Made by a program: the position numbers and the translations under genes. Of a stretch of 64,000 nt of DNA, positions 21,066 to 33,430 are shown piece by piece. The stretch covers positions 105,506,501 through 105,570,500 of the forward strand of contig CM075346.1 in assembly GCA_037693485.1 (NCBI GenBank), given 5' to 3'. This stretch comes from Kitagawia praeruptora. Its lineage: Eukaryota > Streptophyta > Magnoliopsida > Apiales > Apiaceae. Position 1 is the stretch's first letter, and each line of letters begins with the position of its first letter. Under the pieces are notes generated by a model, which was given only the letters and a program-made list of their open reading frames with translations, did no database searches and was not told the DNA's origin.

Positions 21066-23310
21066 CTTTTTTTTTTTTTTTGATCAACGGAAATTTTTAT
21101 TAACTTGGAAATTCAGTAGGTAACATCTCCAACAACAATTCTGGAGGAGATATAAAATGATTGTAGCTATTTAACAAACATGGGACTCTCGCCATCAAAT
21201 GGGCGGCCTTGTTTGCTTGCTTTCTAACATGAGAAACCGATAGGTCGACTCATTCCTTAAGCTTCTTCTTGCACTCCTCAATGGTATGGCCAACTTCTAA
21301 TTGGTACGCCTCCTCAGCACCTAAGGCATGAACTACCAATTGCGAATCTGTTTCAATGACAACCTGATGCAACCCAATGCTACTAATCCATTTGATAGCC
21401 TCGCAGACACCCATAGCTTCAGCTTCCATTACAGATACCTCACCTGCCACCTTCATATTTTTCCCAAATAAGAACTGTCCTCTGTCATCACGTATTACCA
21501 TGCCCAAGCTGAACATACATTCACCTACTTTCAACGATGCATCCACATTTAGTTTGTACCCCCCTGTTCCAGGAGCTTGCCATTCTGATTGATCCTGCAT
21601 TTCTACCTCAGGCTGCATAACTCTTGACCTGTTCTTGCTCTTGTTCGCTTCTCCCCACTCGTGAATCAAATTCCTGCTCACTTCCATGGTTACTGCTGGT
21701 GTTATGTTCCTGTCCTCCCACACCTTTTTGTTTCTCGAAAACCAAATTCCTGAAAGCACAGTAGCCACTTTTATGATTGTCTCTTCACTCTCCTTGTTGA
21801 TCAACTCTAGCAGCCATAACGAAGCCAGTTCAACCTCCTACATATCAACATTCAGTCCTGATATATTCCAGCACTCTACTGCAAACGGACACTCACAAAA
21901 AAGATGCCTCAGATGTTCAACTTCATTACTGCACATAGGGCATTCGAATGTAGTCGCCACTCCTTTACTTCTCAATATCCATCTGACAGGAATATTGTTT
22001 CGACAGAAACGCCACAGAAAAATCCTTGTTTTATGAGGCAGCTGCAGATTCCATAATTTGTTCCAACCCTGCGATTCAATCAAGTTGTCACTACTAACAT
22101 TTCTTTGTTCCCAAAACCTATACCCTGACTTCACAGTATATATCCCTTTATGCGAACCAACCCAGGCCAACCTATCTTTGACATCAAACTGCGGAATTTT
22201 CGTTTGAATAATCAACTTACTATCATCAGTATGAAAATCACGTTCCACCTTATGCACATCCCAGTCTCTACTATTAGGATGGAAGTAAGAACAAACCTTT
22301 TCATTTCTCACAATATTACGATGATCATCCTCAACTCGAAAATCCCTCTTACCTTTCAACCATGGGTCCTTATAAATGTTGATTTCCTTTCCATCACCTA
22401 ACACCCACCTAAACCCATCTTTCAACCTCTCTTTGGCCTCCCATATTCCCGTCCAAATAAAACTGGGATCGACACCTCTGCTAGCATTTAAGATATGTTT
22501 ATCGGGAAAGTATCGTTCTTTAAACATACGTGCAACAAGCGTATCCGGATTACGACTAAAGTTCCATATATGTTTACCTAAGAGGGCCAGATTAAACCCA
22601 TGTAAGTCCCTAACACCCAGACCACCTTTGCTCTTAGCCACTGCCAATCTGTTCCACGCCATCCATTTAATCCCTCGACTATTATTGCCACTAGAACCCC
22701 ACCAATATCCGTTCATCAGCCGTTCAATTTCAGCACACAAAGATTTTGGAATTAAAAAACAAGACATGCTATAGGAAGGAATTGTCTGCACCACATTCTT
22801 CACCATAACTAGTTTCCCTGCTTTAGATAACATTTGATTACTCCAGTCTTGAATTTTCCTCCACACTCTATCCTTGACAAAGCCAAAAACTGCTTTCTTC
22901 GATCTACCAATAAGAGATGGAAGACCAAGATATTTACTATCTCCAAGATCATTTTGTACTCCCAGGATATCTCTTACCTCTTGTTGCTTGTCCCTCCTGA
23001 CATTAGCACTGAAAAACACACCTGATTTTTGGTAGTTAACTACCTGCCCTGATTCACTGCCATAGACGTTCAAGAGATGCTTAACCACTTCTGTTTCTTC
23101 TCTGGTAGCTTTGAAAAACAAGAAACTATCATCCGCAAAAAGCAAATGGGTGACTTGAGGGGCGTTCAAACAAATCTTGCAACCACTGATCAGACCATTA
23201 CTAGCAGCTCTTGAAAGTGCTTGAGAAAGCCCATCCACACAAAATAAAAAGAGGTAGGGAGATAGTGGATCTCCTTGCCTCAAGCCATATATTAGCTCTA
23301 TCTTTGATGT
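21066..23310 (-). mobile_element. 5'-truncated L1-type LINE
   Basis: A non-LTR retrotransposon copy on the minus strand. It ends in a poly(A) tail (seen as the T-run at 21068-21082). It keeps the 3' half of reverse transcriptase, the zinc-binding region, an RNase H domain and a short 3' UTR. Everything upstream of GLRQGDPLSPYLF is missing, the usual outcome of incomplete target-primed reverse transcription. No clear target duplication was found. Confidence 0.88.
21250..23310 (-). pseudogene. LINE ORF2 remnant: RT C-terminal half, zf-RVT and RNase H
   Basis: One frame runs from about 23310 to 21250, broken by a single TAG at 21838-21840 and so split into 481- and 184-codon pieces in the same frame. 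The RT part starts at GLRQGDPLSPYLF and has the catalytic LLFADDSFLF box. Then comes the L1-type zinc-binding region (WNLQLPHKTRIFLWR, then CPMC...HLFCECP). After the stop comes an RNase H domain with its acidic residues in NVDAS, MEAEAMG and IETDSQ. No endonuclease or N-terminal RT remains. With one nonsense change and otherwise readable domains it is a fairly recent but dead copy. Confidence 0.88.
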
Positions 23311-23752
23311 AGTAGTAGGATATAATATGTGAACTATAGATTAATGAGAAATATTGGGGGTGTTGGTAATGGTGACATTTTCCACACTGAATTCTCATAT
23401 TATGTTTAGTTATGAATTTTTCATAAAATCTCCATATGTTAGGATGGTTTACCAATATTGTTTTTTATAATCTAACCCTAATTATTCCAAATTCTGAAGG
23501 TAAAAATGAATATCAATAAATTAATATCTATAATAATTAGTTTATAAATAATAAATTATTAAATAATTAAATTTCATAGTAATTTGATGGGGTATGACCA
23601 TGTTTTGAAGATATAGTACATGTATCAATTACTATATCAACCATGCTTGAGATAATGTTGTCACCGAAGTATTATTATTTAAGTTCATATGCCCATGTGG
23701 AGTTACTTTTTCTTGTTTTGCTAAATTTGAAATATGTGTGAATTGTTGTATA
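23311..23752. other. AT-rich spacer
   Basis: Nothing recognised; flanks the hAT element at 23761. Confidence 0.4.
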
Positions 23753-23760
23753 TATGAAGT

Positions 23761-24481
23761 TAGGCCTGTCAACGGGTCGGATTCGGATCGGATTATCCTA
23801 AATCCATATCCAAATCCATTAAGATTTTTCGGATTCGGATAGGATCGGATCAGGGACGGATATTTTTTAGTCCGATCCATACCCGATCCGTTCGGGTTTC
23901 GGATTTTCGGATCGGAGGTCCGACCCATTTAATTAAAAAAAAGGAAAAATATGCAAAATTATAAAATTGACATATCCAGATTTAAAATTCCATAAATTCA
24001 TTTGATTTGGTAATTTAACAGTCAACTACTATTTTGATTAGTACTTTAACTTGTATTCAAATTTTTAGATGTTAATCGAAAAGTTTATATATTTTTTTAT
24101 AAATTTTATATAATATATGATAAATTAAATATATATAATATATACTAAATAATAAATATAGTATATTATATATTATATAGTACATATAAATAATAAATAT
24201 AACATATATTATATATATAATATAGTATAGATATGTAGATATATTTTTTATATTATATTATATATAATAAATATATTATATATAATATATAAAAAAAATA
24301 TTTAATATATAAATATATTCGGATCGAATTGTTAACAGATCGGATCATGCTAAATCCATACCCACTCTTTATCGGATCGGATCCATATCGGATCGGATAT
24401 TTTTTTGAAGGATCCATATCCGCTAATTTCGGATCGAATCGGATCGGATCGAATCGGATTCTTGATCCATTGACAGGCCTA
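23761..24481. mobile_element. Non-autonomous hAT element with GGATCGG repeats
   Basis: A 721-bp element with inverted ends TAGGCCTGTCAA and TTGACAGGCCTA. The near-perfect 8-bp duplication is TATGAAGT at 23753-23760 and TATGAAGC at 24482-24489. Both subterminal regions carry many GGATCGGAT/ATCCGATCC motifs in opposite orientation, probable transposase contact sites. The middle (about 24060-24310) is almost pure A/T. Confidence 0.87.
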
Positions 24482-24489
24482 TATGAAGC

Positions 24490-25046
24490 AGGGTTAGTTT
24501 ATGATACCATTTTTTTCTGAGTAATGAGAATTTCATTGATTATAGATAACAAATTAATATGTTCTTTCATCATTATAAAATTTATCAAAATTGTCACGAT
24601 CGAAAAGGCCGTAAAATAATTCAAACGAATTTGTATCCCAAAAATACAACATGACAAGTTCCATTATTCAGGCACAAAAAACCAAAATGTATTAAACTTT
24701 ATTACAGTATGTACCTCCATCTTTCTATCTTATTATCAATTAAAAGATGACATAAATTCTAGTGTTATAGTATGTAAGCAAATTAGATTATCCCACAACT
24801 TGAAGAAAATGTATGCATACTTAAATTTATAGTTTAAAATGATGAATTGGGATTACAATCTAAACTTCTTGCAAGTTTAACTTATCACGACTTAATAAAT
24901 TATATGTAATTATTGAGATAAATGAATTATTTAAAAAGATGTGTGAATGATACTCAACTTTTTTTAAGGCACTATTTATTGATGTCATGCTCTGTACTAA
25001 ATATATGCACCATTGTTTTATAACCTGTAGTGAATTAAAAAAAATA
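24490..25046. other. AT-rich spacer
   Basis: No supported feature. Confidence 0.4.
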
Positions 25047-25380
25047 CTAGATTAGAACCCGTGCAAAGTATCAGTTATTTCTAATTTTTATAATTTGTTT
25101 ATATTATAGTATAATATTATAAATATTAATTTTAATATGTTATGGGAAGAATTCAAAACTTACTTATTTGTATATAATCATTTTTTGTATTAAATATAAA
25201 TTAGTATGTTGTTGGTGGGAATCGAACCTTAAACCTTTGTTTATATCAAATTTTAGTATTGTTGTATCTAACGGTCATGATTAATTTGTGTTGAAGATGT
25301 AACGATTATTATGAATTAGGGATAACCAAAAATAGGAGATAACCAAAAAAGAATTAACCAAACTAAATTATACTCCTCAG
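25047..25380 (-). mobile_element. Truncated Helitron copy
   Basis: Its left edge CTAGATTAGAACCCGTGC is an eroded minus-strand Helitron 3' end. Its right part (GGATAACCAAAAATAGGAGA...ACCAAACTAAATTATAC) is the reverse of the 5' region of the Helitrons at 60 kb. The 5' terminus is lost. It carries the recurring GAATCGAACCTTAAACC motif. Confidence 0.55.
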
Positions 25381-25813
25381 ATGTAACTGCGATTTTGTAG
25401 CATTATCGATTGGCTAGATAAGTGTTTTTATCGTATAGAATTGAATCAAGATGAACCTATTGTCCCTTTATATTGTCTAGATAAGATTACTTTTGCTAAG
25501 AAACCAAGTTTTCTAAAGACAAGACTTGTTATAGTAAATGACAACATATCTTGTGCCACATATTAAACATAGTATAATATACTTATTCTACACTATATCA
25601 ACCATATCATGTTGCATGATATGAACATAAATTTGTGGAATCTTCAACTACATGATATCACAAATTAGAACAAGTCAGCCTTCTATATTGATAAGTACTT
25701 CCTTGTTACGGTTAAGAATGCACTTCAAAGCAGTAATTAATGTTACATATAGAAACTATCAATTTTATTCCTGTATGCTTTTGTTGTGTGTTTTATATAT
25801 ACATGTTGTGTAA
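25381..25813. other. Spacer without recognised features
   Basis: Nothing supported. Confidence 0.35.
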
Positions 25814-25815
25814 TA

Positions 25816-26074
25816 CTCCCTCCGTCCCTAAATATCATTCCTGTTTTGACTGGACACGTTTGCCAACGCGTACTTTTGATCGTTAATATCTTCAATTTCG
25901 TATTAATTTTAGATATAAAAACTTCACTGTATTAAAGTACTCATAAATACGAATCCAACAAGATCACTCATGACTATATTTAATCTTATAGATTAAACGT
26001 AAATTAATAATTTGTCTCTTGTTATGAACAATCCCGACATTTCAAATAAGAAAAGTAAAAGGGGACAGAGGGAG
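25816..26074. mobile_element. Stowaway MITE
   Basis: 259 bp with the Tc1/Mariner-type inverted ends CTCCCTCCGTCCC and GGGACAGAGGGAG, flanked by TA on both sides. Confidence 0.88.
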
Positions 26075-27194
26075 TACCTTTTTAGAGAAAAGATTGTTAT
26101 TTATAGGGAGTAAGAGGTTTATTTTTTTAATCTTAGTTTATTACTTAAGTAAATGTACCTTAAGATTTTCTATAAGACGTATAGTTTTAGATTTGGTCAT
26201 TTCACTTCATCAGTGTAACAGAACAATCATGAGAAAGTTGTACCATGATCATCATGATTACATGAAACTACATGTGCACGGCCAAACTTTTAAATTTGGG
26301 TGCTCTTGATGAGTGGTATTTTTGTATCATTTATTTTTCGACTTGAAATCCGTGCTTAGAATCATGTTTTGTTACTCTTTTAATGAATTTTGGTTTAGTT
26401 TCAGGTGTACGTGTCACTCTCCTTCATATGTTTTCGGGTGATTTAGAGTTGTTTTGGAGTTAAAATGATGAAAAAATTCAAAGGATATGGACTTGGCACT
26501 ACTTGCAGCGATAAAGTCCATTAAAATTTGGCTAAGTTAAAATCAAATCAGCCTAAATGATAGCTCAACAAAACAAAATATGTCACCATAGAATTCCCCG
26601 CGATACTACGGAGTGCTAGAGAAGCTACGAGTTTTTAAATTTTAAAATTAAAAATCAAGTGGAAATTGAACATTATTGTGGGCTATTAATGTGTATGGCT
26701 TTGGGCATGTCACATCTATAAATATGAAGGATTAGAGAAAGCAAGAAATAAGCTATCCTTAGATGGAATGTTGTATTTCCAAATTCTCTCTAGTGTTTTG
26801 TAGAGAAAGGGAGAAGTAGCCTCCATTCAATATAATATAGGTTTATATTTCTTAATCTTTTTGTATAAGAACGAAAGGGGTATACATCTCTTGCAAAGGT
26901 GTGAAGGATTTGTGACACCCTTCATCAAGCTAAATTGGATTTCACGTTCTCCAAGTTATTATATATTGGATTTTGATAGACATAATAGGCTTTATTTCAT
27001 ACTACTTTCTTTTAATTCCTAAGTGTTGTTAGTTTCAATCATGTGTGTATTCAATCCCATAGTGAATGTGGTTAAGCGATTTATGAACTAATCTCCATTA
27101 TGGGATACTAATGAAACTTGTTATTCATGTTTTTCGTTGATTATTTATGGTTATGCCTAGTGTGATATGTGTTAATTGTTCAAATGATTCACGA

Positions 27195-27508
27195 CCATCT
27201 ACTGTGTCACACCAGAACAACTGCTTTCGGCGGAGTTTAAGCCTTTCTGCACCGACTAGACCCTTAGAGCGATTCAGTCGATACAGATCAGGTGCGCTTG
27301 AAGTGGGGGTGTGCTGTCCCTATTGGGGCTGGCCCCTTCCCCATAAGGGCTTTCGGTAGACTTCTTTCATTTCCTAATTTGCTTGCGACAAAAAGAGTAA
27401 CGAACTCCTTTTTGTTCGATCATAGGTTGGTCCAAAGAACGAGAGCCGGCTTCCTTAAGTCCGTTGTTCCTCGGTAGCTCAGTGGTAGAGCGGTCGGCTG
27501 TTAACTGA
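27195..27508 (+). other. Organellar DNA insertion (NUMT or NUPT)
   Basis: This block is much more GC-rich than its surroundings and ends in a recognisable 5' half of organellar trnN-GUU. The sequence upstream looks organellar, most likely mitochondrial since plant mitochondria carry a plastid-derived trnN, but plastid origin is not excluded. It lies within an old LTR. The left edge is approximate. Confidence 0.6.
27468..27508 (+). pseudogene. trnN: Truncated trnN-GUU
   Basis: It begins TCCTCGGTAGCTCAGTGG (A-box/D-arm) and runs through the anticodon loop CTGTTAACT, where GTT is the Asn anticodon. It then stops abruptly at the nuclear junction. The T-arm and 3' half are missing, so it cannot make a tRNA. 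Confidence 0.8.
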
Positions 27509-27818
27509 ATAACGATATGATGAAAATTAAGTTATTCGTTATAAGTAATTACACTAGCATATGTCATGTTATGGATTTTAATCTGTAAGGAGGAGCGGGA
27601 GTGAACCCTTACCCTTTAATTCATAAAGAGGAGCGGAAGTAAACCCTTACCGTATGTAGTCAATGAGGAGCTTGTTAATGATATTAAATTACTGCCTTAA
27701 TCACATAGGGAACTAGTGATTACACTTAGCTGGATGACTATGACAACTCTACCGGTTGGAAGGGTGAAAATTTGGGCTGATTTAGGTACATGAAGATGTG
27801 TCTTAAACTACTTTAGTG

Positions 27819-29850
27819 CTCCTTGATGAGTGATATTTTTTGTACAATTTTTAGCTCCATTTTTTGGCTTAAAATTGATGCTTAGACTCAAGTTTTATTA
27901 TCATTTTACTTGTTTTCTTGATATTTTCCGGTAGTGAATTGAATTCCTCGCCGCATTTTAGTGGTATTTTAGAGCAAATCCGAGCCAAAGTGGTCAAAGT
28001 AAGCAAGGTGCAACATTAGTGAACAAAATGAGAGGATGGGGTTGAGAAATGACGTTCATACAGAAGAATTGTTTGGGCAAACAAATCCAGCCACTACTTG
28101 ATGACATGCTACGTGGCATCGCGGAGAAGCCATACGAAGCTCCGCAGAGCGCCATGTCCATTTTGAAGATTTTAGAATCTTATTTGCATTAAAAGTAATT
28201 GATTTTTAAGGATTGTGTATGAGGTTATATATTTTATCCCTTATATGAGAAAAAGATACATTAAATTACATTGGATAGATTATTTTCTACATACTTTCCT
28301 TAGGAGTAGAGCGAGATCGAACACTTTTTCTTTCAGTTTTTTATTTCAAGTTGTAAGAAATTGTTTCTCAAGGGAAAAGATTACTTTTTACCTTGGATTT
28401 GTGGATGCTTACTCCATTTTGGATTTTATTTCATCAATCAGTAATATCGTTCTACTCTCTTAGTATTCCTAATATCATATTTATGCTATGTTTATCATGT
28501 TGTTTAATTTAAACATTGTTTTGCCAAGAGTAGCTACTTTACTTGTGGAGTTGAGATGAAACCCATCTTGTAGATTGAACGAGAATCGTTGTTTGATGCT
28601 TGTCAACATGTAGTGCATGCTTAGGTTAACTCGCGCGTAACAATATAAGACTGATTAACTTATAACTTGTTAATTCGATGGCAATTAAACGGGAGTTTTG
28701 TGTCTTTAATAGAACTTGTTAATCTAGCATGTGGCCTTAGCGTGGGTTTTATAACTCGTAAGTAAGAGGGGGAGTGATTATTTACCGCATGAAATCAAAT
28801 TGGAACTTGTGCTTAAAATCTGGTTAATGCATGGCTTAATTCACTGAGGGATTAGGGGGTTAAGACTTAATAGGATGACCATGACGTACACCATATCTCA
28901 ATGGATGGGTGAAAATTAGATGGGTGAAATAGGGATGACTAAGCGCATGAGAACGTGGTCAATGTCCAGTTTAGTGTTTCGGATTTGCATATAGTCCTTA
29001 GGTCGAGAGAATTGGATAACAATGATATGTTTTCGATTGAAGGGATGAGTGGATTCGAAGACCTCATATTTCTTCGTTATTGTTTAAAATTAGTTTTAGC
29101 TATAGCGATCATAGAACCCTTTTTTACAATTTCACGGACTATTGAGATTTGAGAACAATACAATCTGTTGCTTTTATCGAGTCGAGCTCAAGCTGTTCGC
29201 GGACAGCTCTGTTCGCGAACAGCTCTGTTCGTGAACAGCCCTAATTGAGAACAACAAAATCTGTTGCATTGGCATCTTCACCATTAGTGCACAATCGGTC
29301 AAAACTCGGCTTGGTTCGAGTTGACCAAAGCTCAGCTCGAGTTGACCAAAACTCGGCTCCGTTCGTTTCGGACAAAACTCGGCTCGTTTCGATCAAAACT
29401 CGGCTCGGCTCTGTTCGTGAACAGCCCTAACGAAAACCCTCTGCTTGAGGATACTACCTTGACCACGCAAACTTTCGTGTAACGGGGATTGCGTGCGTGT
29501 AATCCACCTCCGTCACTCCCCACTAGCATGCCTAGATAATCATACAATGAAGTATAGGAGAGAATGAGTGGAGTTAGGGTCCCATATATGTTCTCGTTCT
29601 TATAAATTAGTTACTTGTATCGATTAATTAATCTTAGCTTAGATTAGTTTATAAAACCAGTTACCACTCGTCTAGATCGTTGAGGATAACTATAGAATTA
29701 GTGATTGGTAGCATAGAAAACCTAATCTCTTTGGGAGCGAACTGTACTTAGTGAGATATTACTTTGACCATTTGCACTTTCGTGTGTAACGGGGATTGCC
29801 CATTTACAATTCGTTGAATTTTTGAAATGTATGGTCACCCAATTTTTCAA
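27819..29850 (+). mobile_element. Degenerate Athila/Tat-like LTR, second copy
   Basis: It starts TTGATGAGTGATATTTTTTG, parallel to the first copy, and repeats the same order of landmarks (GGATGACCATGAC, GGGTGAAAAT). Near its end TCTCTTTGGGAGCGAACTGT parallels the TCTCTGTGGGATCGACTCTG segment near the end of the intact Athila LTR. It is heavily eroded and interrupted by GTTCGTGAACAG repeats. Confidence 0.4.
29157..29440. repeat. GTTCGTGAACAG / CTCGGCT repeat block
   Basis: Clustered CTGTTCGTGAACAG palindromes end in ACAGCCCTAA, the complement of a TAGGGCTGTTCA hAT-type end. They are followed by repeated ACCAAAACTCGGCTC. The flanking TTGAGAAC (29149-29156 and 29245-29252) may be a target duplication of the first part. 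Probably hAT MITE remains. Confidence 0.45.
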
Positions 29851-30120
29851 GGATATAAAGAAAAAATATTTATACATTCAAATCGATGTAAGTTATGTAC
29901 TATAAAAATCAAAAAAGTAGTTTTTATGTTCTTGAATTATTTGAGTTTGACCGCTGCTTTGACTTTCATGGAATATTTGATTTGTTTGAACAAAGAATCC
30001 GTTTTATTTAAGCTTCGTTTTTAGAATTAATATCCCGAAAATCCGGGATGTTACATTAATATCATATATTTATTAACAATTTAATTTACAACAAAATATA
30101 AATCAACAAAGTGAAACAAA

Positions 30121-31025
30121 TCTATACTATACTATTATAAGCGAAACATAATATAATTGGTTGTTTGGTTGGTCGGTTGGTTAACACCTTCCAAAAGGTT
30201 TGTTAATACCTTCCAAAAATGAAAAAATAAATTAAAATGTATATAAAATTTTATTTTACTTAATAACAAAGTCTTTTAATTATACTCCAATTAATATTTA
30301 ATTATATAATCTTTCAGTTACCCAACTTTTTTAGACTCTTTCAATTACTTAGAAATCAAATCTATACTATACTACTATAAGCGAAACATAGTTTGTTTGG
30401 TTGGTTGGTTAACACCTTCCCAAAAGGTTTGTTAATACCTTCCAAAAATGAAAAAATAAATTAAAATGTATATAAAATTTTATTTTACTTAATAACAAAC
30501 TCTTTTAATTATACTCCAATTAATATTTAATTATATAATATTTCAATTACCCAACTTTTTTAGACTCTTTCAATTACTTAGAAATTAAATATTTTCAAAA
30601 TCAATTTAAATAATTTTAATGTCATATATTTATTAACAAATTTACAACAAATTATAAATTAACAAAGTGAAAACAAACTAAAACTGTATAATAAACAATA
30701 AAAAATTCACACAATTACAAATTAATATTAAATTCTACTTTAGACAAATATTACGTTAGGGATTATTATGCAATCATAATTTGAATATGATAATATCAAC
30801 AAAAATTTGAATGTAAGTATATACGTCCGTTTATATTTATATTATTATGACAAAATATAGTCATAATTCGAACAATATATCATATAATTATACAATTGTT
30901 ATTTAATACTATATATATTATGCCAGTATTATATTAAGTAATATATATGAGATATATAATTATTAAAATATAAATATAATATTATATAAATTTAAGAAAC
31001 CCGTGCATCGGGTTTATTTGGCTAG
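30121..31025 (+). mobile_element. Non-autonomous Helitron with duplicated 5' end
   Basis: It starts TCTATACTATACTATTATAA after an A and ends with the hairpin AACCCGTGCATCGGGTT plus CTAG before a T. This is the A|TC...CTAG|T architecture of plant Helitrons. A second near-identical 5' terminus starts at 30361. No Rep/helicase is encoded. Confidence 0.78.
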
Positions 31026-32360
31026 TTGGTTGGTTAACATCTTCCAAAAAAATTGTTAACACCTTTACACAAATAATAACTTTAAAAAATTATATTAAAT
31101 ATATAATTGAAAGAGTATGTAATTGAATATCAGTTAAAGTATGACTGAAAGAGTATGTGTTACCTTCCAAAAAAATTTGTTAAAACTTTTCAAAAAATAA
31201 CAAGTTAAAAAAATTTTATTAATTGAAAGAATATGTAGTTGAATTTCAATTGAAATAAAACTGATAGAGTATGTATCTTGTAAAATATTTATGTAAATGG
31301 AAATATAATCGAAATAGTATGTAAAATATGTGATTTATTTTTTAACTAAAATTAAATACATTTTGATTTATTTTTTGTATTTTGGAAGGCGTTAATAAAT
31401 TTTTTTGAAAGGTGTTAACCAACTAACCAAAGAACCAAGTCACAAAAAAATATTTTTTAAAAATTAAAAAAACGTTTTAAAGTTTTCAAATTCAGTTAAA
31501 GTATATATAATTTATTAAAAATAAAAAACCAACAGGTTTTATAGAATTATAAACGTTTTCAATTATATCCCGATTAGAATCATCGCCTACACATAATTCT
31601 TGCTACAATTCTTTCTTCAACGATATTAGGTTACACTAAATAAATTTTTAAAAATAACTATTGAATTACTAAGATATTTAACAATAAATTTAAAAATAAC
31701 GTTAAATTAATGATATTTCTTTATGTCATGAAATTAAGTATGTAACATATGTAAATTTAGAATTAAAAATAAAATAAATTAAAATTTTACATTAATCAAA
31801 TAATTAATATATTAAATAATAATAATAATAATATATGATAGCCCCTGCTTTCACGATGAGAGGCTGGCAAAAGAGAGGAAAGTAGCATAAAAATGACTGA
31901 TACACTGCCGGAATTCAAGTAATGACTGATAAAGTGTCTTGGATTTTCCAAAACCCTGGGGAATCATGGACACGTGTAGAATGAACTGATAACTCATATA
32001 AATATGCTCAAGTGATTTTATCAGTTATACTAAGTAATTGATTTCAAAAAATACATTATCGGCTGGAGTTTAAATGAATGCGCTCAAGATACAAGATCAG
32101 GTGGACTACCACAATTGGCCAAAGTCATGGAAGTAGGAGTAATTTTTTTATATTGACAATTTTAGTTGACAGAAGTAGACAACCACTGCTAACAAACAAA
32201 ACAGAAATGGCGAGTTCATGTTATACCCAAATATCTAATACTTTATACACGCAGGTTTTAACCCACATGCCAAAACCATAAAGATCATACAGGAAGAATT
32301 AGCAAGCGCCATATGTTTTGCGCCTCCAGTTACATATGACACACTTTTCTTCGTGTTCCT
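31026..32360. other. AT-rich spacer with an inverted Helitron-type repeat
   Basis: TTGGTTAACATCTTCC near 31030 is inverted at about 31390-31430 (GGCGTTAATAAATTTTTTTG, GTTAACCAACTAACC), suggesting another eroded element. The rest shows no gene. Confidence 0.4.
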
Positions 32361-32587
32361 CTATTTCTTTAGCGAAGATGACAAGGCTTGTGGACTTGAA
32401 ACTTCACCTCCTGGCCCCATGTGTTCTTTGACAGCATCGTAAAGCTTCTCCGCATGAGAATTATTCACTGCATGCTATCAAAATGCAGAAACAAATTCGT
32501 CCTATCATACACAAGGATGCTCCAATGGTTACCACTGTCACCCCCGCTGAAATCCTCGTTGTCATTACCGACAATAAGTACAAGCCT
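32361..32587 (-). pseudogene. Fragment of a NEDD8-specific (DEN1/NEDP1, C48) protease gene
   Basis: Read on the minus strand it gives RLVLIVGNDNEDFSGG, then GNHWSILVYDRTNLFLHFDS. This has the catalytic His of the HWS motif and the following Asp of Ulp1/SENP-like cysteine proteases, closest to deneddylase DEN1. A one-base frameshift near 32465-32475 then leads to NNSHAEKLYDAVKEHMGPGG and a stop after SSSLKK. The segment that would hold the catalytic Cys (NGYDCG-type) is absent, so it cannot be active. It is an isolated fragment next to mTERF remains. Identification is from motif memory only. Confidence 0.6.
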
Positions 32588-32639
32588 CTAACTCGACATC
32601 TTGCAAGACTGAACATATTTTTCAACAAAATCACCCTTG

Positions 32640-33185
32640 CAGTTTGCAATCAAAAGAGATATCGAACGCATCCAGATTCCGAGGTCCAATCTTTGAGAAA
32701 ACACAATGTGTGGAGAGCTTTGAGAAAGTATGAAGACTTCAGATTAAAATCTACGTCCTTAATCTTCAACGCGAGGTTACAGAATTTGTCATGTGATTTA
32801 ACTAATATCTGATGATGATTTCTTTAAACTTTAATAATCTGGGAGTGCCCACACCAAGTTTATGGAGAAACTCAAAATGGATTCCATTTGAGGATAGCAA
32901 GTGTGCACCTGGGAAACAACCAGTTACAGACTTCAGCAGACTAAAAACCAGTATTAACCATTAAGTGCTTTTTGAGACTTCTAGTGAGAACACACGAGTT
33001 TTTGGTGACAACAGCGACTTCCGCAGCTTGAGATTCAGAGATAGAAAGCAAAAAATCAAGCTCTGGCTTTAAGACTTCTTCAGGATGATGATACTTAAGA
33101 AGAACGCTGGGATAAGCAGAAATCTTGAATTCTGAAGAATCCACATATGTGGGTATGATTGTACTGGCATAACCATGAATAACTT
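32640..33185 (-). pseudogene. Decayed second copy of mTERF gene
   Basis: It matches the intact mTERF gene just upstream in order and orientation. Segments corresponding to the mid-protein (forward-strand AGAATTTGTCATGTGATT and TCTGGGAGTGCCCACACCAA) and to the PELDFLLSI region (33000-33090) are recognisable. Stops and frameshifts break it, and about 150-200 bp of the N-terminal part are deleted. It is a tandem duplicate that has lost function. Confidence 0.75.
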
Positions 33186-33430
33186 TGACGTTTAATAACT
33201 AGTCACCTGCAATATTGTTGGTAGTATGAAGCTGTTCTAAAATCTATCATTAGTCACCAAATTAAGGAAAACCAAAACCTTCAATTGGTCTTCTTCTGTA
33301 AGATATAACGAAGACAACTTGGTGTGCTCGACATCCTATGTAGAATTGACTGTTTATCACAGTAAAACTTCATCATTTCATTCTCTTCCGGTTTTAATGC
33401 TAATTCAGTAACAAAACTAGTGCTAGATAA

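Larger units (their letters stand above)
26307..27818 (+). mobile_element. Degenerate Athila/Tat-like LTR, first copy
   Basis: It begins TTGATGAGTGGTATTTTTGT after a weak purine-tract-like AAATTTGGGTGCT, like the TGATAAGTGG start of the intact element at 9256. Later segments (AGGGTGAAAAT, GCTGGATGACTATGAC) recur in the second copy. No internal coding region accompanies it. The organellar insert lies inside it. Confidence 0.42.

Noticed and set aside
22150..22774. Plus-strand frames of 83 and 132 codons
   Set aside because: They are antisense to the LINE reverse transcriptase, which has clear motifs on the minus strand.
32483..32812. A 109-codon plus-strand frame
   Set aside because: It is antisense to the protease fragment and the mTERF remnant, both of which read sensibly on the minus strand.
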